From positions 1 to 14,797 of the forward strand of contig JAICRS010000050.1 of NCBI GenBank assembly GCA_025966335.1: a DNA stretch of 14,797 nucleotides, read 5' to 3'. This stretch comes from Nocardioidaceae bacterium. GTDB taxonomy: Bacteria; Actinomycetota; Actinomycetes; Propionibacteriales; Nocardioidaceae. The translations under genes and the position numbers were made by a program. Below the pieces are notes generated by a model. The model was not told the DNA's origin. It saw only the letters and a program-made list of their open reading frames with translations, and made no database searches. Each line of letters starts with the position of its first letter. Position 1 is the first letter of the stretch. Shown here piece by piece: positions 5,640-12,086 of this stretch.

Positions 5640-6671
5640 ATGGATATCGCACGCATCGAAAGTCTCCTGGCCGAACAGGCCGGTGTGATCTCTCGCCGGC
5701 AGGTCCTCGCCGCCGGGACCGACGACCCGTTCATCGACAAGCAGCTGCGGCGTCGCACATGGGTCCGCGTGCACCGTGGGGTGTTCGTCAACCACACCGG
5801 CGAGCTCAGCTGGCTCCAGCGAGCATGGGCCGGGGTCCTGTACTACTGGCCGGCGGCTCTGACCGATGAGTCCGCGCTGCGGATCCAGGGCTTGCGCGAC
5901 ACCGGCCAACGTGGCGCGCACGACGAGCGCATCCACGTCGCCGTGAGCCGGGACCGGAGGGTGCGCGAGCTCGATGGTGTCCACCTCCACCACGTGAGCC
6001 GTCTGCCCACGTTGCTCCAGCCGAACCGCCTCCCCGCCCGGGTCCGGCTCGAGCACGCGCTGCTCGGAGTTGCTGCACGAGCGCGCCGGGAGTCCGATGC
6101 GATCGCCGTTCTGGCCGATGCCTGCCAGACCCGGCGGACCACTCCTGGCCGGCTGGTGCAGGCCCTCGACGACCGACCCACTCTGCGACGTCGCCGGTTC
6201 CTGCTGGCCGTCCTCCAGGACGTGTCGAAGGGCGTGTACTCGGTCCTGGAGCACCGCTACCTGACCCGGGTGGAGCGACCCCACGGCCTGCCGACGGCCA
6301 AGCGGCAGCGTCTCGTGCGCGCGGGACGGACCGTCGGCTACCGCGACGTCGAGTACCTCGGCTTGCGCACTGTGGTCGAGCTCGATGGTCGCCTCGGGCA
6401 CGAGTGGGCTCGGGACCGCTGGGCGGACCTGGACCGCGACGTGCACAGTGCGGTCGAGGGAGACCTCACCGTGCGCGTCGGGTGGCCCCACGTCGAGGAC
6501 CCGTGCCGGACGGCGATCGCCGTTGCTCGCATCCTGAGGGCACGCGGATGGACCGGCCGGTCGCAGCCCTGCTCGGACAGCTGCCCCGTTCGGATGGGTT
6601 GCGGAGGATCTCCAGCACCAGGTGCGGAATCCGCTCCCCAACCTCCGTCGCAACAGGCACGGCTCGCGTAG
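5640..6671 (+). CDS. AbiEi-like N-terminal domain plus DUF559/Vsr-like nuclease-fold protein
   Basis: 343 residues from the ATG giving MDIARIESLLAEQAGVISRR. Residues about 5-50 (AGVISRRQVLAAG through RRTWVRVHRGVFV) match the winged-helix N-terminal domain of AbiEi-type antitoxins. The C-terminal third (about 200-303) has the layout of DUF559/Vsr-like restriction-endonuclease folds: VEYLGLRTVVELDGRLGHE (237-255, with E247/D249), then DLDRDVHSA and LTVRVGWPHV. Such two-part proteins are often multicopy and unnamed in Nocardioides-type genomes; their function is unknown, and neither an antitoxin nor a nuclease role is shown. No AbiEii toxin gene is adjacent. The last about 37 residues (GRSQPCSDSCPV onward) look unstructured, and residues 319-335 are encoded by the right-hand inverted repeat. 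It converges on the acyltransferase gene with a 5-bp gap. Confidence 0.75.
   Translation: MDIARIESLLAEQAGVISRRQVLAAGTDDPFIDKQLRRRTWVRVHRGVFVNHTGELSWLQRAWAGVLYYWPAALTDESALRIQGLRDTGQRGAHDERIHVAVSRDRRVRELDGVHLHHVSRLPTLLQPNRLPARVRLEHALLGVAARARRESDAIAVLADACQTRRTTPGRLVQALDDRPTLRRRRFLLAVLQDVSKGVYSVLEHRYLTRVERPHGLPTAKRQRLVRAGRTVGYRDVEYLGLRTVVELDGRLGHEWARDRWADLDRDVHSAVEGDLTVRVGWPHVEDPCRTAIAVARILRARGWTGRSQPCSDSCPVRMGCGGSPAPGAESAPQPPSQQARLA
6596..6643. repeat. Right copy of the 48-bp quasi-palindromic inverted repeat
   Basis: In inverted orientation it matches 5518-5565 at 41 of 48 positions. Its arms GGTTGCGGAG and CTCCCCAACC pair with one mismatch, and an inner GCACC-A-GGTGC forms a perfect 5-bp stem that is degraded in the left copy. 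It overlaps the coding sequence of the AbiEi/DUF559-like gene, encoding MGCGGSPAPGAESAP. It lies 33 bp before the end of the convergent acyltransferase gene. Confidence 0.75.
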
Positions 6672-6676
6672 AGCGC

Positions 6677-7348
6677 TCAGTCGACGGTCTGCGGGCGCTC
6701 GTTGTAGGCCCCGGCGAGCTCCTGGCCGGACATGGCGTGGATCGCCGTCATCACCTCGTCGGTGATCTCCCGCCTGGCCCGGCCTGCGGGCACCCCGTCG
6801 AAGCGGCCGCGAAAGTCGAGCGGCGCCCCGAACCGGACCACGACCTTCGCCCGCCGCGGCACGCGGGTGCCGACCGGTTGCAGCTTCTCGGTGCCGGACA
6901 GGGCCACGGGTACGACGGGGGCGTCCGCCTGCAGGGCGAGCCAGGCCACCCCGACCCGGCCCCGGTAGAGCCGGCCGTCGCGGGACCGGGTGCCCTCCGG
7001 GTAGATCCCGAACGCCTCACCGCGCCGGAGCACGCCGAGCGCCAGGTCGAGCGAGGCCTGCGCGGAGCGGTGGTCGTCCCGGTCGACCGGGATCATCCCG
7101 AAGCCGTTGAACCACCAGCGGCTCAGCGTCCCCCTGACGCCGGTCCCGGTGAAGTAGTCGCTCTTCGCCAGGAACGCGACCCGGCGCGGCACCAGCATCG
7201 GGATCACCATGCTGTCCACGAACGACAGGTGGTTGCTGGCCAGGATCAGCGGCCCGGTGGGCGGGATGTTCTCGACGCCCTCGACGGTCGGCCGCCAGAT
7301 GATGCGGAACAGGCCCGCGAGGACCAGCTTGACGATGCGGTAGACCAC
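6677..7348 (-). CDS. Lysophospholipid (1-acylglycerol-3-phosphate) acyltransferase, PlsC family
   Basis: 223 residues. The four acyltransferase blocks are visible: NHLSFVD (39-45, the H40-x4-D45 catalytic pair), NGFGMIPVDRDD (81-92), YPEGTRSRDG (116-125) and VVPVAL (145-150). A hydrophobic N-terminus (IVKLVLAGLFRIIW, 5-18) would anchor it at the inner membrane face. It should acylate a lysophospholipid or related acceptor; whether it is the main PlsC cannot be said. The GTG start at 7348 is supported by a strong GAGGGGAG (7360-7353), one of the few good ribosome binding sites in the window. It follows cysM by 29 bp on the same strand, so read-through from mec-cysO-cysM is likely. In M. tuberculosis this position, after cysM, is held by rhomboid-like Rv1337. 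Confidence 0.9.
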   Translation of the reverse strand: MVYRIVKLVLAGLFRIIWRPTVEGVENIPPTGPLILASNHLSFVDSMVIPMLVPRRVAFLAKSDYFTGTGVRGTLSRWWFNGFGMIPVDRDDHRSAQASLDLALGVLRRGEAFGIYPEGTRSRDGRLYRGRVGVAWLALQADAPVVPVALSGTEKLQPVGTRVPRRAKVVVRFGAPLDFRGRFDGVPAGRARREITDEVMTAIHAMSGQELAGAYNERPQTVD

Positions 7349-7377
7349 GTCGCTCCCCTCTGCCGGTCCGTGGAGCC

Positions 7378-8325
7378 CTAGGCCCAGAGCTGGCCGTCGA
7401 GCCGTTCCTCGGCGTCGTCGATCGTTCCTTCGTAGGCGCCCGTGGACAGATACTTCCAGCCGCCGTCGGCCACGACGAACACGATGTCGGCGCGCTCCCC
7501 CGCCTTCACCGACTTCGCGGCCTGTCCCAAGGCGGCGTGCAGGATCGCTCCGGTCGAGATTCCCGCGAAGATGCCCTCGGCCTCGAGCAGCTCGCGCACC
7601 CGTCGTACGGCATCGCGCGGCCCCACGGAGAACCGGGAGTCGATGAGCGCGGCGTCGTACAGCTCGGGCACGAAGCCCTCGTCGAGGTTCCGCAGGCCGT
7701 AGACGAGCTCGCCGTAGCGCGGCTCTGCGGCGACGATCTTCACCGACGGCGAGTGCTCGCGGAAGAACCGGCCGGCCCCCATCAGGGTTCCGGTGGTGCC
7801 GAGTCCGGCGACGAAGTGGGTGACGGTGGGCAGATCCGCCAGGATCTCGGGGCCGGTGCCTTCATAGTGGGCGAGCGCGTTGGCGGGGTTGCCGTACTGG
7901 TAGAGCATCACCCAGTCGGGGTGCTCCGCGGCGAGGCCCTTGGCGACCCGGACCGCCTCGTTCGAGCCGCCGGCCGCGGGCGAGGACACGATCTCCGCGC
8001 CCCACATCTGCAGCAGCTGCCTGCGCTCGACCGAGGTGTTCTCCGGCATCACGCACACCAGCCGGTAGCCGCGGAGCTTGGCGGCCATCGCCAGCGAGAT
8101 GCCGGTGTTGCCCGAGGTCGGCTCGAGGATCGTGCAGCCCGGTCGCAGGGTGCCGTCCTTCTCGGCGACCTCGACCATCTTCAGCACTGCCCGGTCCTTG
8201 ATCGAGCCGGTCGGGTTCATGTCCTCGAGCTTGGCCCACAGCCGGACGTCCGGCGAGGGCGAGAGCCGGGGCAGCCCGACCAGCGGCGTGCCGCCGACGG
8301 AGTCGAGCAGCGAGTCGAACCGCAT
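7378..8325 (-). CDS. cysM: CysO-dependent cysteine synthase (O-phosphoserine sulfhydrylase)
   Basis: 315 residues of a fold-type II PLP enzyme. PLP lysine is K43 in TGSIKDRA, the substrate loop is TSGNTG (70-75), the phosphate-binding loop is GLGTTGT (174-180), and GISTGA (255-260) holds the pyridine-nitrogen serine. GLRNLDEGF (210-218) and the C-terminal ERLDGQLWA are hallmarks of the mycobacterial CysM type. That type uses O-phosphoserine and the thiocarboxylate of CysO rather than O-acetylserine and sulfide; the arginine in LRN probably corresponds to the one that binds the phosphate. The start at 8325 overlaps the cysO stop by one base (TGATG); an in-frame upstream start would intrude into cysO. 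The gene order mec-cysO-cysM strongly supports the assignment over a generic CysK. Confidence 0.95.
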   Translation of the reverse strand: MRFDSLLDSVGGTPLVGLPRLSPSPDVRLWAKLEDMNPTGSIKDRAVLKMVEVAEKDGTLRPGCTILEPTSGNTGISLAMAAKLRGYRLVCVMPENTSVERRQLLQMWGAEIVSSPAAGGSNEAVRVAKGLAAEHPDWVMLYQYGNPANALAHYEGTGPEILADLPTVTHFVAGLGTTGTLMGAGRFFREHSPSVKIVAAEPRYGELVYGLRNLDEGFVPELYDAALIDSRFSVGPRDAVRRVRELLEAEGIFAGISTGAILHAALGQAAKSVKAGERADIVFVVADGGWKYLSTGAYEGTIDDAEERLDGQLWA

Positions 8326-8663
8326 CAGACGTTCGCGGTGGAGGCCCACAGGGTCTGCAGCTGTGCGCGGGACAGGCCACAGCCTCCGGCGACGGCGGGG
8401 AGTACGACGACCTGGTCGCCATCGGTGACCGACGTGCCCAGGCCACCGGTGAACCGGACGTCCTCGTCGTTGACGTAGACGTTGACGAAGCGGCGCAGGT
8501 CGCTCTGCCCGTCCTTGGCCTCGATCAGCCGGTCCTTGATCCCCGGGTGGTTGTCCTCGAGGTGGTCGATCACCTGGGACAGCGTGTCGCCCTCACCGGT
8601 CACCGCCTTCTCGCCGCCCGTGTAGGTGCGCAGGATGGTGGGAATGCGTACCTCGATAGCCAT
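8325..8663 (-). CDS. cysO: Sulfur carrier protein CysO (MoaD/ThiS-like) with C-terminal tail
   Basis: 112 residues of ubiquitin-like fold: MAIEVRIPTILRTYTGG at the N-terminus and FVNVYVNDEDVRFTGGL (59-75), typical of actinobacterial CysO. The carrier receives sulfur as a C-terminal Gly-Gly thiocarboxylate and passes it to CysM. Here the usual ending LPAVAGG (88-94) is not terminal: 18 residues follow, beginning with Cys95 (CGLSRAQLQ and on). The tail must be removed before activation, presumably by the neighbouring Mec protease, or the gene has lost its stop (GGC TGA to GGC TGT would do it). It is coupled on both sides by TGATG overlaps, with mec upstream and cysM downstream. Confidence 0.93.
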   Translation of the reverse strand: MAIEVRIPTILRTYTGGEKAVTGEGDTLSQVIDHLEDNHPGIKDRLIEAKDGQSDLRRFVNVYVNDEDVRFTGGLGTSVTDGDQVVVLPAVAGGCGLSRAQLQTLWASTANV

Positions 8664-9100
8664 CAGGCCTGACTCCTTGCCTCGTCGACGACCGAGACTT
8701 CTTCCTCGGTCACCTCACCGTCAATGATCCTGTAGGACCTAAACTCCACCGGGCCCGCACTATTCCCGTGCTCGCGCGTGGACACCAGCACGTAGTGGGC
8801 GTTCGGCTCCGACGCCAGACCGATGTCGGTGCGCGACGGGTAGGCCTCGGTGGCGGTGTGCGAGTGGTAGACCACGACCGGCTCCTCGTCGCGGGCGTCC
8901 ATCTCCTTGTACAGGTGCAGCAGGTCGATCGGGTCGAACTCGTAGAACGTGGGCGACCGGGCGGCGTTGACCATAGGGATGAACCGCTCGGGGCGATCCG
9001 AGCCCTCGGGTCCGGCGACCACGCCGCACGCCTCGTCCGGGTGGTCCTTCTTGGCGTGGGTCACGATCGCGTCGTACGTCGCCTGGTCGATCCTCAACAC
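8663..9100 (-). CDS. mec: JAMM/MPN+ metalloprotease acting on CysO (Mec)
   Basis: 145 residues with a complete JAMM zinc site: E23 in DEACGVV, then H79 and H81 in YHSHTATEAYPSRTD, with S89 and D92 at the expected spacing (HxH-x7-Sxx-D). In M. tuberculosis the homologue (Rv1334) cleaves the CysO-cysteine adduct made by CysM and frees cysteine. Here it may also have to trim the extended CysO C-terminus. The GTG start at 9100 lies 7 nt after TACCCT on the minus strand, so this is probably the leaderless first gene of a mec-cysO-cysM-plsC transcript. The stop overlaps the cysO start by one base. A P1-type peptidase gene found upstream in M. tuberculosis (Rv1333) is absent. Confidence 0.94.
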   Translation of the reverse strand: MLRIDQATYDAIVTHAKKDHPDEACGVVAGPEGSDRPERFIPMVNAARSPTFYEFDPIDLLHLYKEMDARDEEPVVVYHSHTATEAYPSRTDIGLASEPNAHYVLVSTREHGNSAGPVEFRSYRIIDGEVTEEEVSVVDEARSQA

Positions 9101-9113
9101 GTCTAAGAGGGTA
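9101..9113 (-). promoter_or_regulatory. Candidate leaderless promoter of mec-cysO-cysM
   Basis: TACCCT (9113 to 9108 on the minus strand) is followed by CTTAGAC and the mec GTG. It fits TAnnnT with 7 nt to the start codon and has no ribosome binding site. A sulfur-responsive operator was not recognised. Confidence 0.45.
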
Positions 9114-9176
9114 TGGCGCCCGTTGGGGGCCGATCACCCCGCCCGTCGTACGTCCGGATCCTGAGACCGGCGCGGG

Positions 9177-9758
9177 TCACGACAACGACTGGACCAGCGT
9201 CTCCTGCAAGTAGCCGACCCACTCGTAGATGTCGTGCACGTGCGTGCGCGGGTCCTCCTCGGGCAGCATGTCCCAGTAGGACTCGTCGCCCTCCTCGATC
9301 CCGAGCCGGGTGGCCAGCGCGAGCCGGATGTCGGTGAACGAACGCATCCACGCGTGTGCCTCGGCGACGGAGAGCTCCACGTCGATCCAGAGCCCGTCCT
9401 CCTCCAGCTCCGGGGGCAGGCCGGACTCCTCGAGGGTGTCGATGATCAGCACCGCGTTGCGGGCCTTCCCGTCGCGCAGGCTGCCCTCGGTGAACCGGCG
9501 GAACTCTCCCGCGGCCTCCTCGTCGTCGGGGTACGCGGTCGGGAACAGCCGGGCCAGGACCGGGTCGTCCGGCTCGGTGGTCGGCCCGGAGAAGTCCAGC
9601 AGGTCCTCGAGCGGGTCGGTCGACGCGGTCGGAGCGGCCACCTCGTTGCGCAGCAGCTCCACCAGCTGGGACGCCAGCGAACGCAGCAGGTCGGCCTCGA
9701 ACCCGGAGAACGTGGCCAGCACGCCGCCCTCGCGGCGCGGCAGGAACCCCTCGGTCAC
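9177..9758 (-). CDS. DUF2017-family protein (Rv1332-like), function unknown
   Basis: 193-residue, strongly acidic, predicted soluble protein without signal peptide. It opens GFLPRREGGVLATFSGFEAD and continues FLLRS-like helices (LLRSLASQLVELLRN, 24-38), then an acidic middle (DPLEDLLDF, FPTAYPDDEEAAGEFRRFTEG) and WIDVELSVAEAHAWMRSFTDI near the end. This matches the DUF2017 proteins that sit after clpS in actinobacteria. No catalytic motif is evident; its persistent link with clpS suggests, without proof, a role in the Clp/N-degron route. The GTG start at 9758 lies 13 bp after the clpS stop, so the two form an operon. It is followed by a 76-bp gap before mec, which has its own promoter. Confidence 0.83.
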   Translation of the reverse strand: MTEGFLPRREGGVLATFSGFEADLLRSLASQLVELLRNEVAAPTASTDPLEDLLDFSGPTTEPDDPVLARLFPTAYPDDEEAAGEFRRFTEGSLRDGKARNAVLIIDTLEESGLPPELEEDGLWIDVELSVAEAHAWMRSFTDIRLALATRLGIEEGDESYWDMLPEEDPRTHVHDIYEWVGYLQETLVQSLS

Positions 9759-9771
9759 TCGGGCACCCCGT

Positions 9772-10068
9772 TCACGCGTCGGCCTTCTGCATCGTCGCCC
9801 ACAGGCCGTACTCGTGCATCGCCTGTACGTCGCGCTCCATCTCCTCGCGGGAACCGGTGGACACCACCGACTTGCCGTCCTTGTGCACCTCCATCATCAG
9901 CTTCTCCGCCTTCTTGCGCGGGTAGCCGAAGTAGGTCTGGAACACGTAGGTGACGTACGACATCAGGTTGACCGGGTCGTTCCACACGATGGTCACCCAC
10001 GGCCGGGCGAGCAGCGTGACCTCATCGCTCTCGGGCTGGTCGATCTCGACGGGACTGGGTGCGGACAC
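9772..10068 (-). CDS. clpS: ATP-dependent Clp protease adaptor ClpS
   Basis: 98 residues with the ClpS core: WVTIVWNDPVNLMSYV, in which N30-D31 bind the N-terminal amine of the substrate and M36 is the pocket gatekeeper, and EVHKDGKSVV with H62. It delivers N-degron substrates to ClpC/ClpP. The GTG at 10068 (start VSAPSPVEID) is preferred because CACAAT lies exactly 7 nt upstream, as at the other leaderless genes. An ATG at 10077 would add three residues but would overlap that -10 element, and longer frames reach into the divergent pncB start. It is divergent from pncB, with about 80 bp between the start codons. Confidence 0.93.
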   Translation of the reverse strand: MSAPSPVEIDQPESDEVTLLARPWVTIVWNDPVNLMSYVTYVFQTYFGYPRKKAEKLMMEVHKDGKSVVSTGSREEMERDVQAMHEYGLWATMQKADA

Positions 10069-10081
10069 AGTGCACATTGTG
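10069..10081 (-). promoter_or_regulatory. Candidate leaderless promoter of clpS
   Basis: CACAAT (10081 to 10076, minus strand) is close to TANNNT and is followed by 7 nt and the GTG at 10068. It decides between the two possible clpS starts. Confidence 0.4.
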
Positions 10082-10136
10082 CCCCGCGACCGCGGCCGGG
10101 CCGACATCGCCGGGGTCGGCGCGCCCCGCGCTCCCC

Positions 10137-10149
10137 TAGGCTGTCGCGG
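10137..10149 (+). promoter_or_regulatory. Candidate leaderless promoter of pncB
   Basis: TAGGCT (10137-10142) is followed by 7 nt and the GTG start at 10150. No Shine-Dalgarno is present. The divergent clpS -10 lies 55 bp away. No NiaR- or NrtR-type palindrome was recognised. Confidence 0.5.
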
Positions 10150-11454
10150 GTGAGGACCACATCGACCGCGCTGCTCACCGACCACTACGAGCTGACCATG
10201 GTGCAGGCCGCGATCCGGGCCGGCACCGCCGACCGGCGGTCGGTGTTCGAGCTGTTCCCGCGCCGGCTCCCGACGGGGCGGAGATACGGCGTGGTGGCCG
10301 GTGTCGGCCGCGCGCTGGACGCGTTCGAGCGGTTCGTGTTCGACGACGAGGTGCTCGGGGTCCTGGCCGAGAACGACGTGGTCGACGAGACCACGCTCGA
10401 GTGGCTGTCCACCTACCGGTTCAGCGGTGACATCTGGGGCTACCCCGAGGGCGAGATGTACTTCCCCTACTCACCGCTGATGATCGTCGAGTCCACGTTC
10501 GCCGAGGCGGTCGTGCTGGAGACGCTCCTGCTCTCGATCCTCAACCACGACTCGGCGATCGCCTCCGCCGCGAGCCGGATGACCTGGGCCGCGAACGACC
10601 GGCCGTGCATCGAGATGGGGTCGCGGCGGACCCATGAGGAGGCCGCGGTCGCAGCCGCACGGGCGGCGTACCTCGCCGGGTTCGCGACCACGTCGAACCT
10701 GGCCGCCCGGCAGCGGTACGGCGTACCCACCGCCGGCACCAGCGCGCACAGCTTCACGCTCCTGCACGACACCGAGCGGGACGCGTTCACCGCACAGGTG
10801 GAGACCCTCGGCCGCGGCACCAGCCTGCTGGTCGACACCTACGACATCACCGAGGCGGTCCGGTTGGCCGTCGAGATCGCCGGACCCGAGCTGGGCGCGG
10901 TGCGGATCGACTCCGGCGACCTCGGCGTTCTCGCCACGCAGGTCCGCCAGCAGCTCGACACTCTCGGGGCGACGAAGACCCGGATCATCGTCACCTCCGA
11001 CCTCGACGAGTACTCGATCGCGGCACTGGCTGCCTGCCCTGTGGACGGCTACGGCGTCGGCACGTCACTGGTCACCGGCAGCGGTCACCCGACGTCGGGG
11101 TTCGTCTACAAGCTGGTGGCCCGTGAGGACCACACCGGCGAGCTGATCAGCGTCGCGAAGAAGAGCAAGGACAAGATCTCCATCGGCGGCCGGAAGTACG
11201 CGCTGCGCCGCCGCAACGAGCAGGGCGTCGCCGAGGCGGAGGTGATCGGCATCGGCCAGCCGCCCGAGGACGACGGGAACGACCGGGCGCTGCTGGTGCC
11301 GCTGGTGCGCGCCGGCGAGGTGGTCGGCCGCGAGGACCTGGCGACCAGCCGGGCGCGGCACCTGTCCTGCAGGGAGGAGCTGCCGATGCGCGCCCGCCAG
11401 CTGTCCCGCGGCGAGCCGGTGATCCCCACCGAGCACCTCGACGGGACGCTGTGA
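10150..11454 (+). CDS. pncB: Nicotinate phosphoribosyltransferase
   Basis: 434 residues. PncB converts nicotinate and PRPP to nicotinate mononucleotide, the entry step of NAD salvage from nicotinate. Visible hallmarks are FELFPRRLPTGRRYGV (33-48), YFPYSPLMIVESTFAEAVV (104-122), GSRRTHEEAA (157-166), the GTSAHS segment with the phospho-acceptor-type H200, VRIDSGDLG (251-259, PRPP side) and YGVGTSLVTG (301-310). The frame is open far upstream, but TDHYELTMVQAA near the N-terminus and the TAGGCT element 7 nt before it fix the start at the GTG at 10150. It is followed after 38 bp by pncA, giving a complete nicotinamide-to-NaMN route. It is divergent from clpS, as in M. tuberculosis (Rv1330c/Rv1331). 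Confidence 0.95.
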   Translation: MRTTSTALLTDHYELTMVQAAIRAGTADRRSVFELFPRRLPTGRRYGVVAGVGRALDAFERFVFDDEVLGVLAENDVVDETTLEWLSTYRFSGDIWGYPEGEMYFPYSPLMIVESTFAEAVVLETLLLSILNHDSAIASAASRMTWAANDRPCIEMGSRRTHEEAAVAAARAAYLAGFATTSNLAARQRYGVPTAGTSAHSFTLLHDTERDAFTAQVETLGRGTSLLVDTYDITEAVRLAVEIAGPELGAVRIDSGDLGVLATQVRQQLDTLGATKTRIIVTSDLDEYSIAALAACPVDGYGVGTSLVTGSGHPTSGFVYKLVAREDHTGELISVAKKSKDKISIGGRKYALRRRNEQGVAEAEVIGIGQPPEDDGNDRALLVPLVRAGEVVGREDLATSRARHLSCREELPMRARQLSRGEPVIPTEHLDGTL

Positions 11455-11480
11455 CCCTCCCCGGAGAACGTCGGTCGCGC

Positions 11481-11492
11481 TAGCCTCGGCAC
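11481..11492 (+). promoter_or_regulatory. Candidate leaderless promoter of pncA
   Basis: TAGCCT (11481-11486) is followed by 6 nt and the ATG at 11493. It is identical in sequence and spacing to the elements before murI and the histidine kinase. It suggests pncA can be expressed separately from pncB despite the 38-bp gap. Confidence 0.5.
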
Positions 11493-12077
11493 ATGAGACG
11501 CGCGCTGATTGTGGTCGATGTCCAGAACGACTTCTGCGAGGGCGGAAGCCTCGCGGTGGCCGGTGGCGCCGAGGCAGCGTTCCGGATCTCCGAGCTGCTG
11601 CGGCACTGGACCGAGCAGGACCCGAAGTCCCCCGACTACGCGGTCGCGGTGGCCACCCGCGACCACCACATCGACCCCGGCAGCCACTTCGCGGCCCCGG
11701 GCACCGACCCGGACTTCGTGGACACCTGGCCGGTGCACTGCGTGGTCGGCACCGACGGCGAGGCGTTCCACCCCAACCTCGATCCCCAGCCGTTCAACGC
11801 GATCTTCCTCAAGGGCGAGCACGCGGCCGCGTTCTCCGGGTTCGAGGGGCGTACGACGGACGGGGCCGGCCTCGCGGACTGGCTCGAGCAGCACGAGATC
11901 ACCGATGTCGACATCTGTGGCATCGCCACCGACTACTGCGTCCGGCACACCACCCTGGACGCGGTGCGCAACGGGTTCAACGTCCGGCTGCTCACCGAGC
12001 TGTGCGCCGGTGTCGCCCCGGAGACCTCCGAGAAGGCCGTCGCGGAGCTGCGCGACGCGGGGGCGGTCATCGCCTGA
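11493..12077 (+). CDS. pncA: Nicotinamidase (isochorismatase fold)
   Basis: 194 residues, very similar in pattern to mycobacterial PncA. The catalytic triad is D9 (VVDVQNDF), K107 (IFLKGEH) and C149 (GIATDYCVRHT). The metal site is D57, H59 and H65 in RDHHIDPGSHF, plus H82 in PVHCV. It hydrolyses nicotinamide to nicotinate and ammonia, feeding PncB encoded just upstream. In M. tuberculosis the homologous enzyme also activates pyrazinamide. The start is fixed by MRRALIVVDVQNDFCEGGSL. The gene converges on the lipoprotein gene with a 9-bp gap and no obvious hairpin. Confidence 0.95.
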   Translation: MRRALIVVDVQNDFCEGGSLAVAGGAEAAFRISELLRHWTEQDPKSPDYAVAVATRDHHIDPGSHFAAPGTDPDFVDTWPVHCVVGTDGEAFHPNLDPQPFNAIFLKGEHAAAFSGFEGRTTDGAGLADWLEQHEITDVDICGIATDYCVRHTTLDAVRNGFNVRLLTELCAGVAPETSEKAVAELRDAGAVIA

Positions 12078-12086
12078 CGGTCTGCC

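Noticed and set aside
5518..6643. Reading the two 48-bp copies as direct repeats (attachment-site-like)
   Set aside because: Because each copy is quasi-palindromic, a direct alignment also works, but with about 13 mismatches against 7 in the inverted alignment. No integrase or tRNA is nearby.
5640..6671. Complete type IV toxin-antitoxin system of AbiE type
   Set aside because: Only the AbiEi-like N-terminal domain is present. No nucleotidyltransferase (AbiEii) gene is adjacent, and the C-terminal half is nuclease-like.
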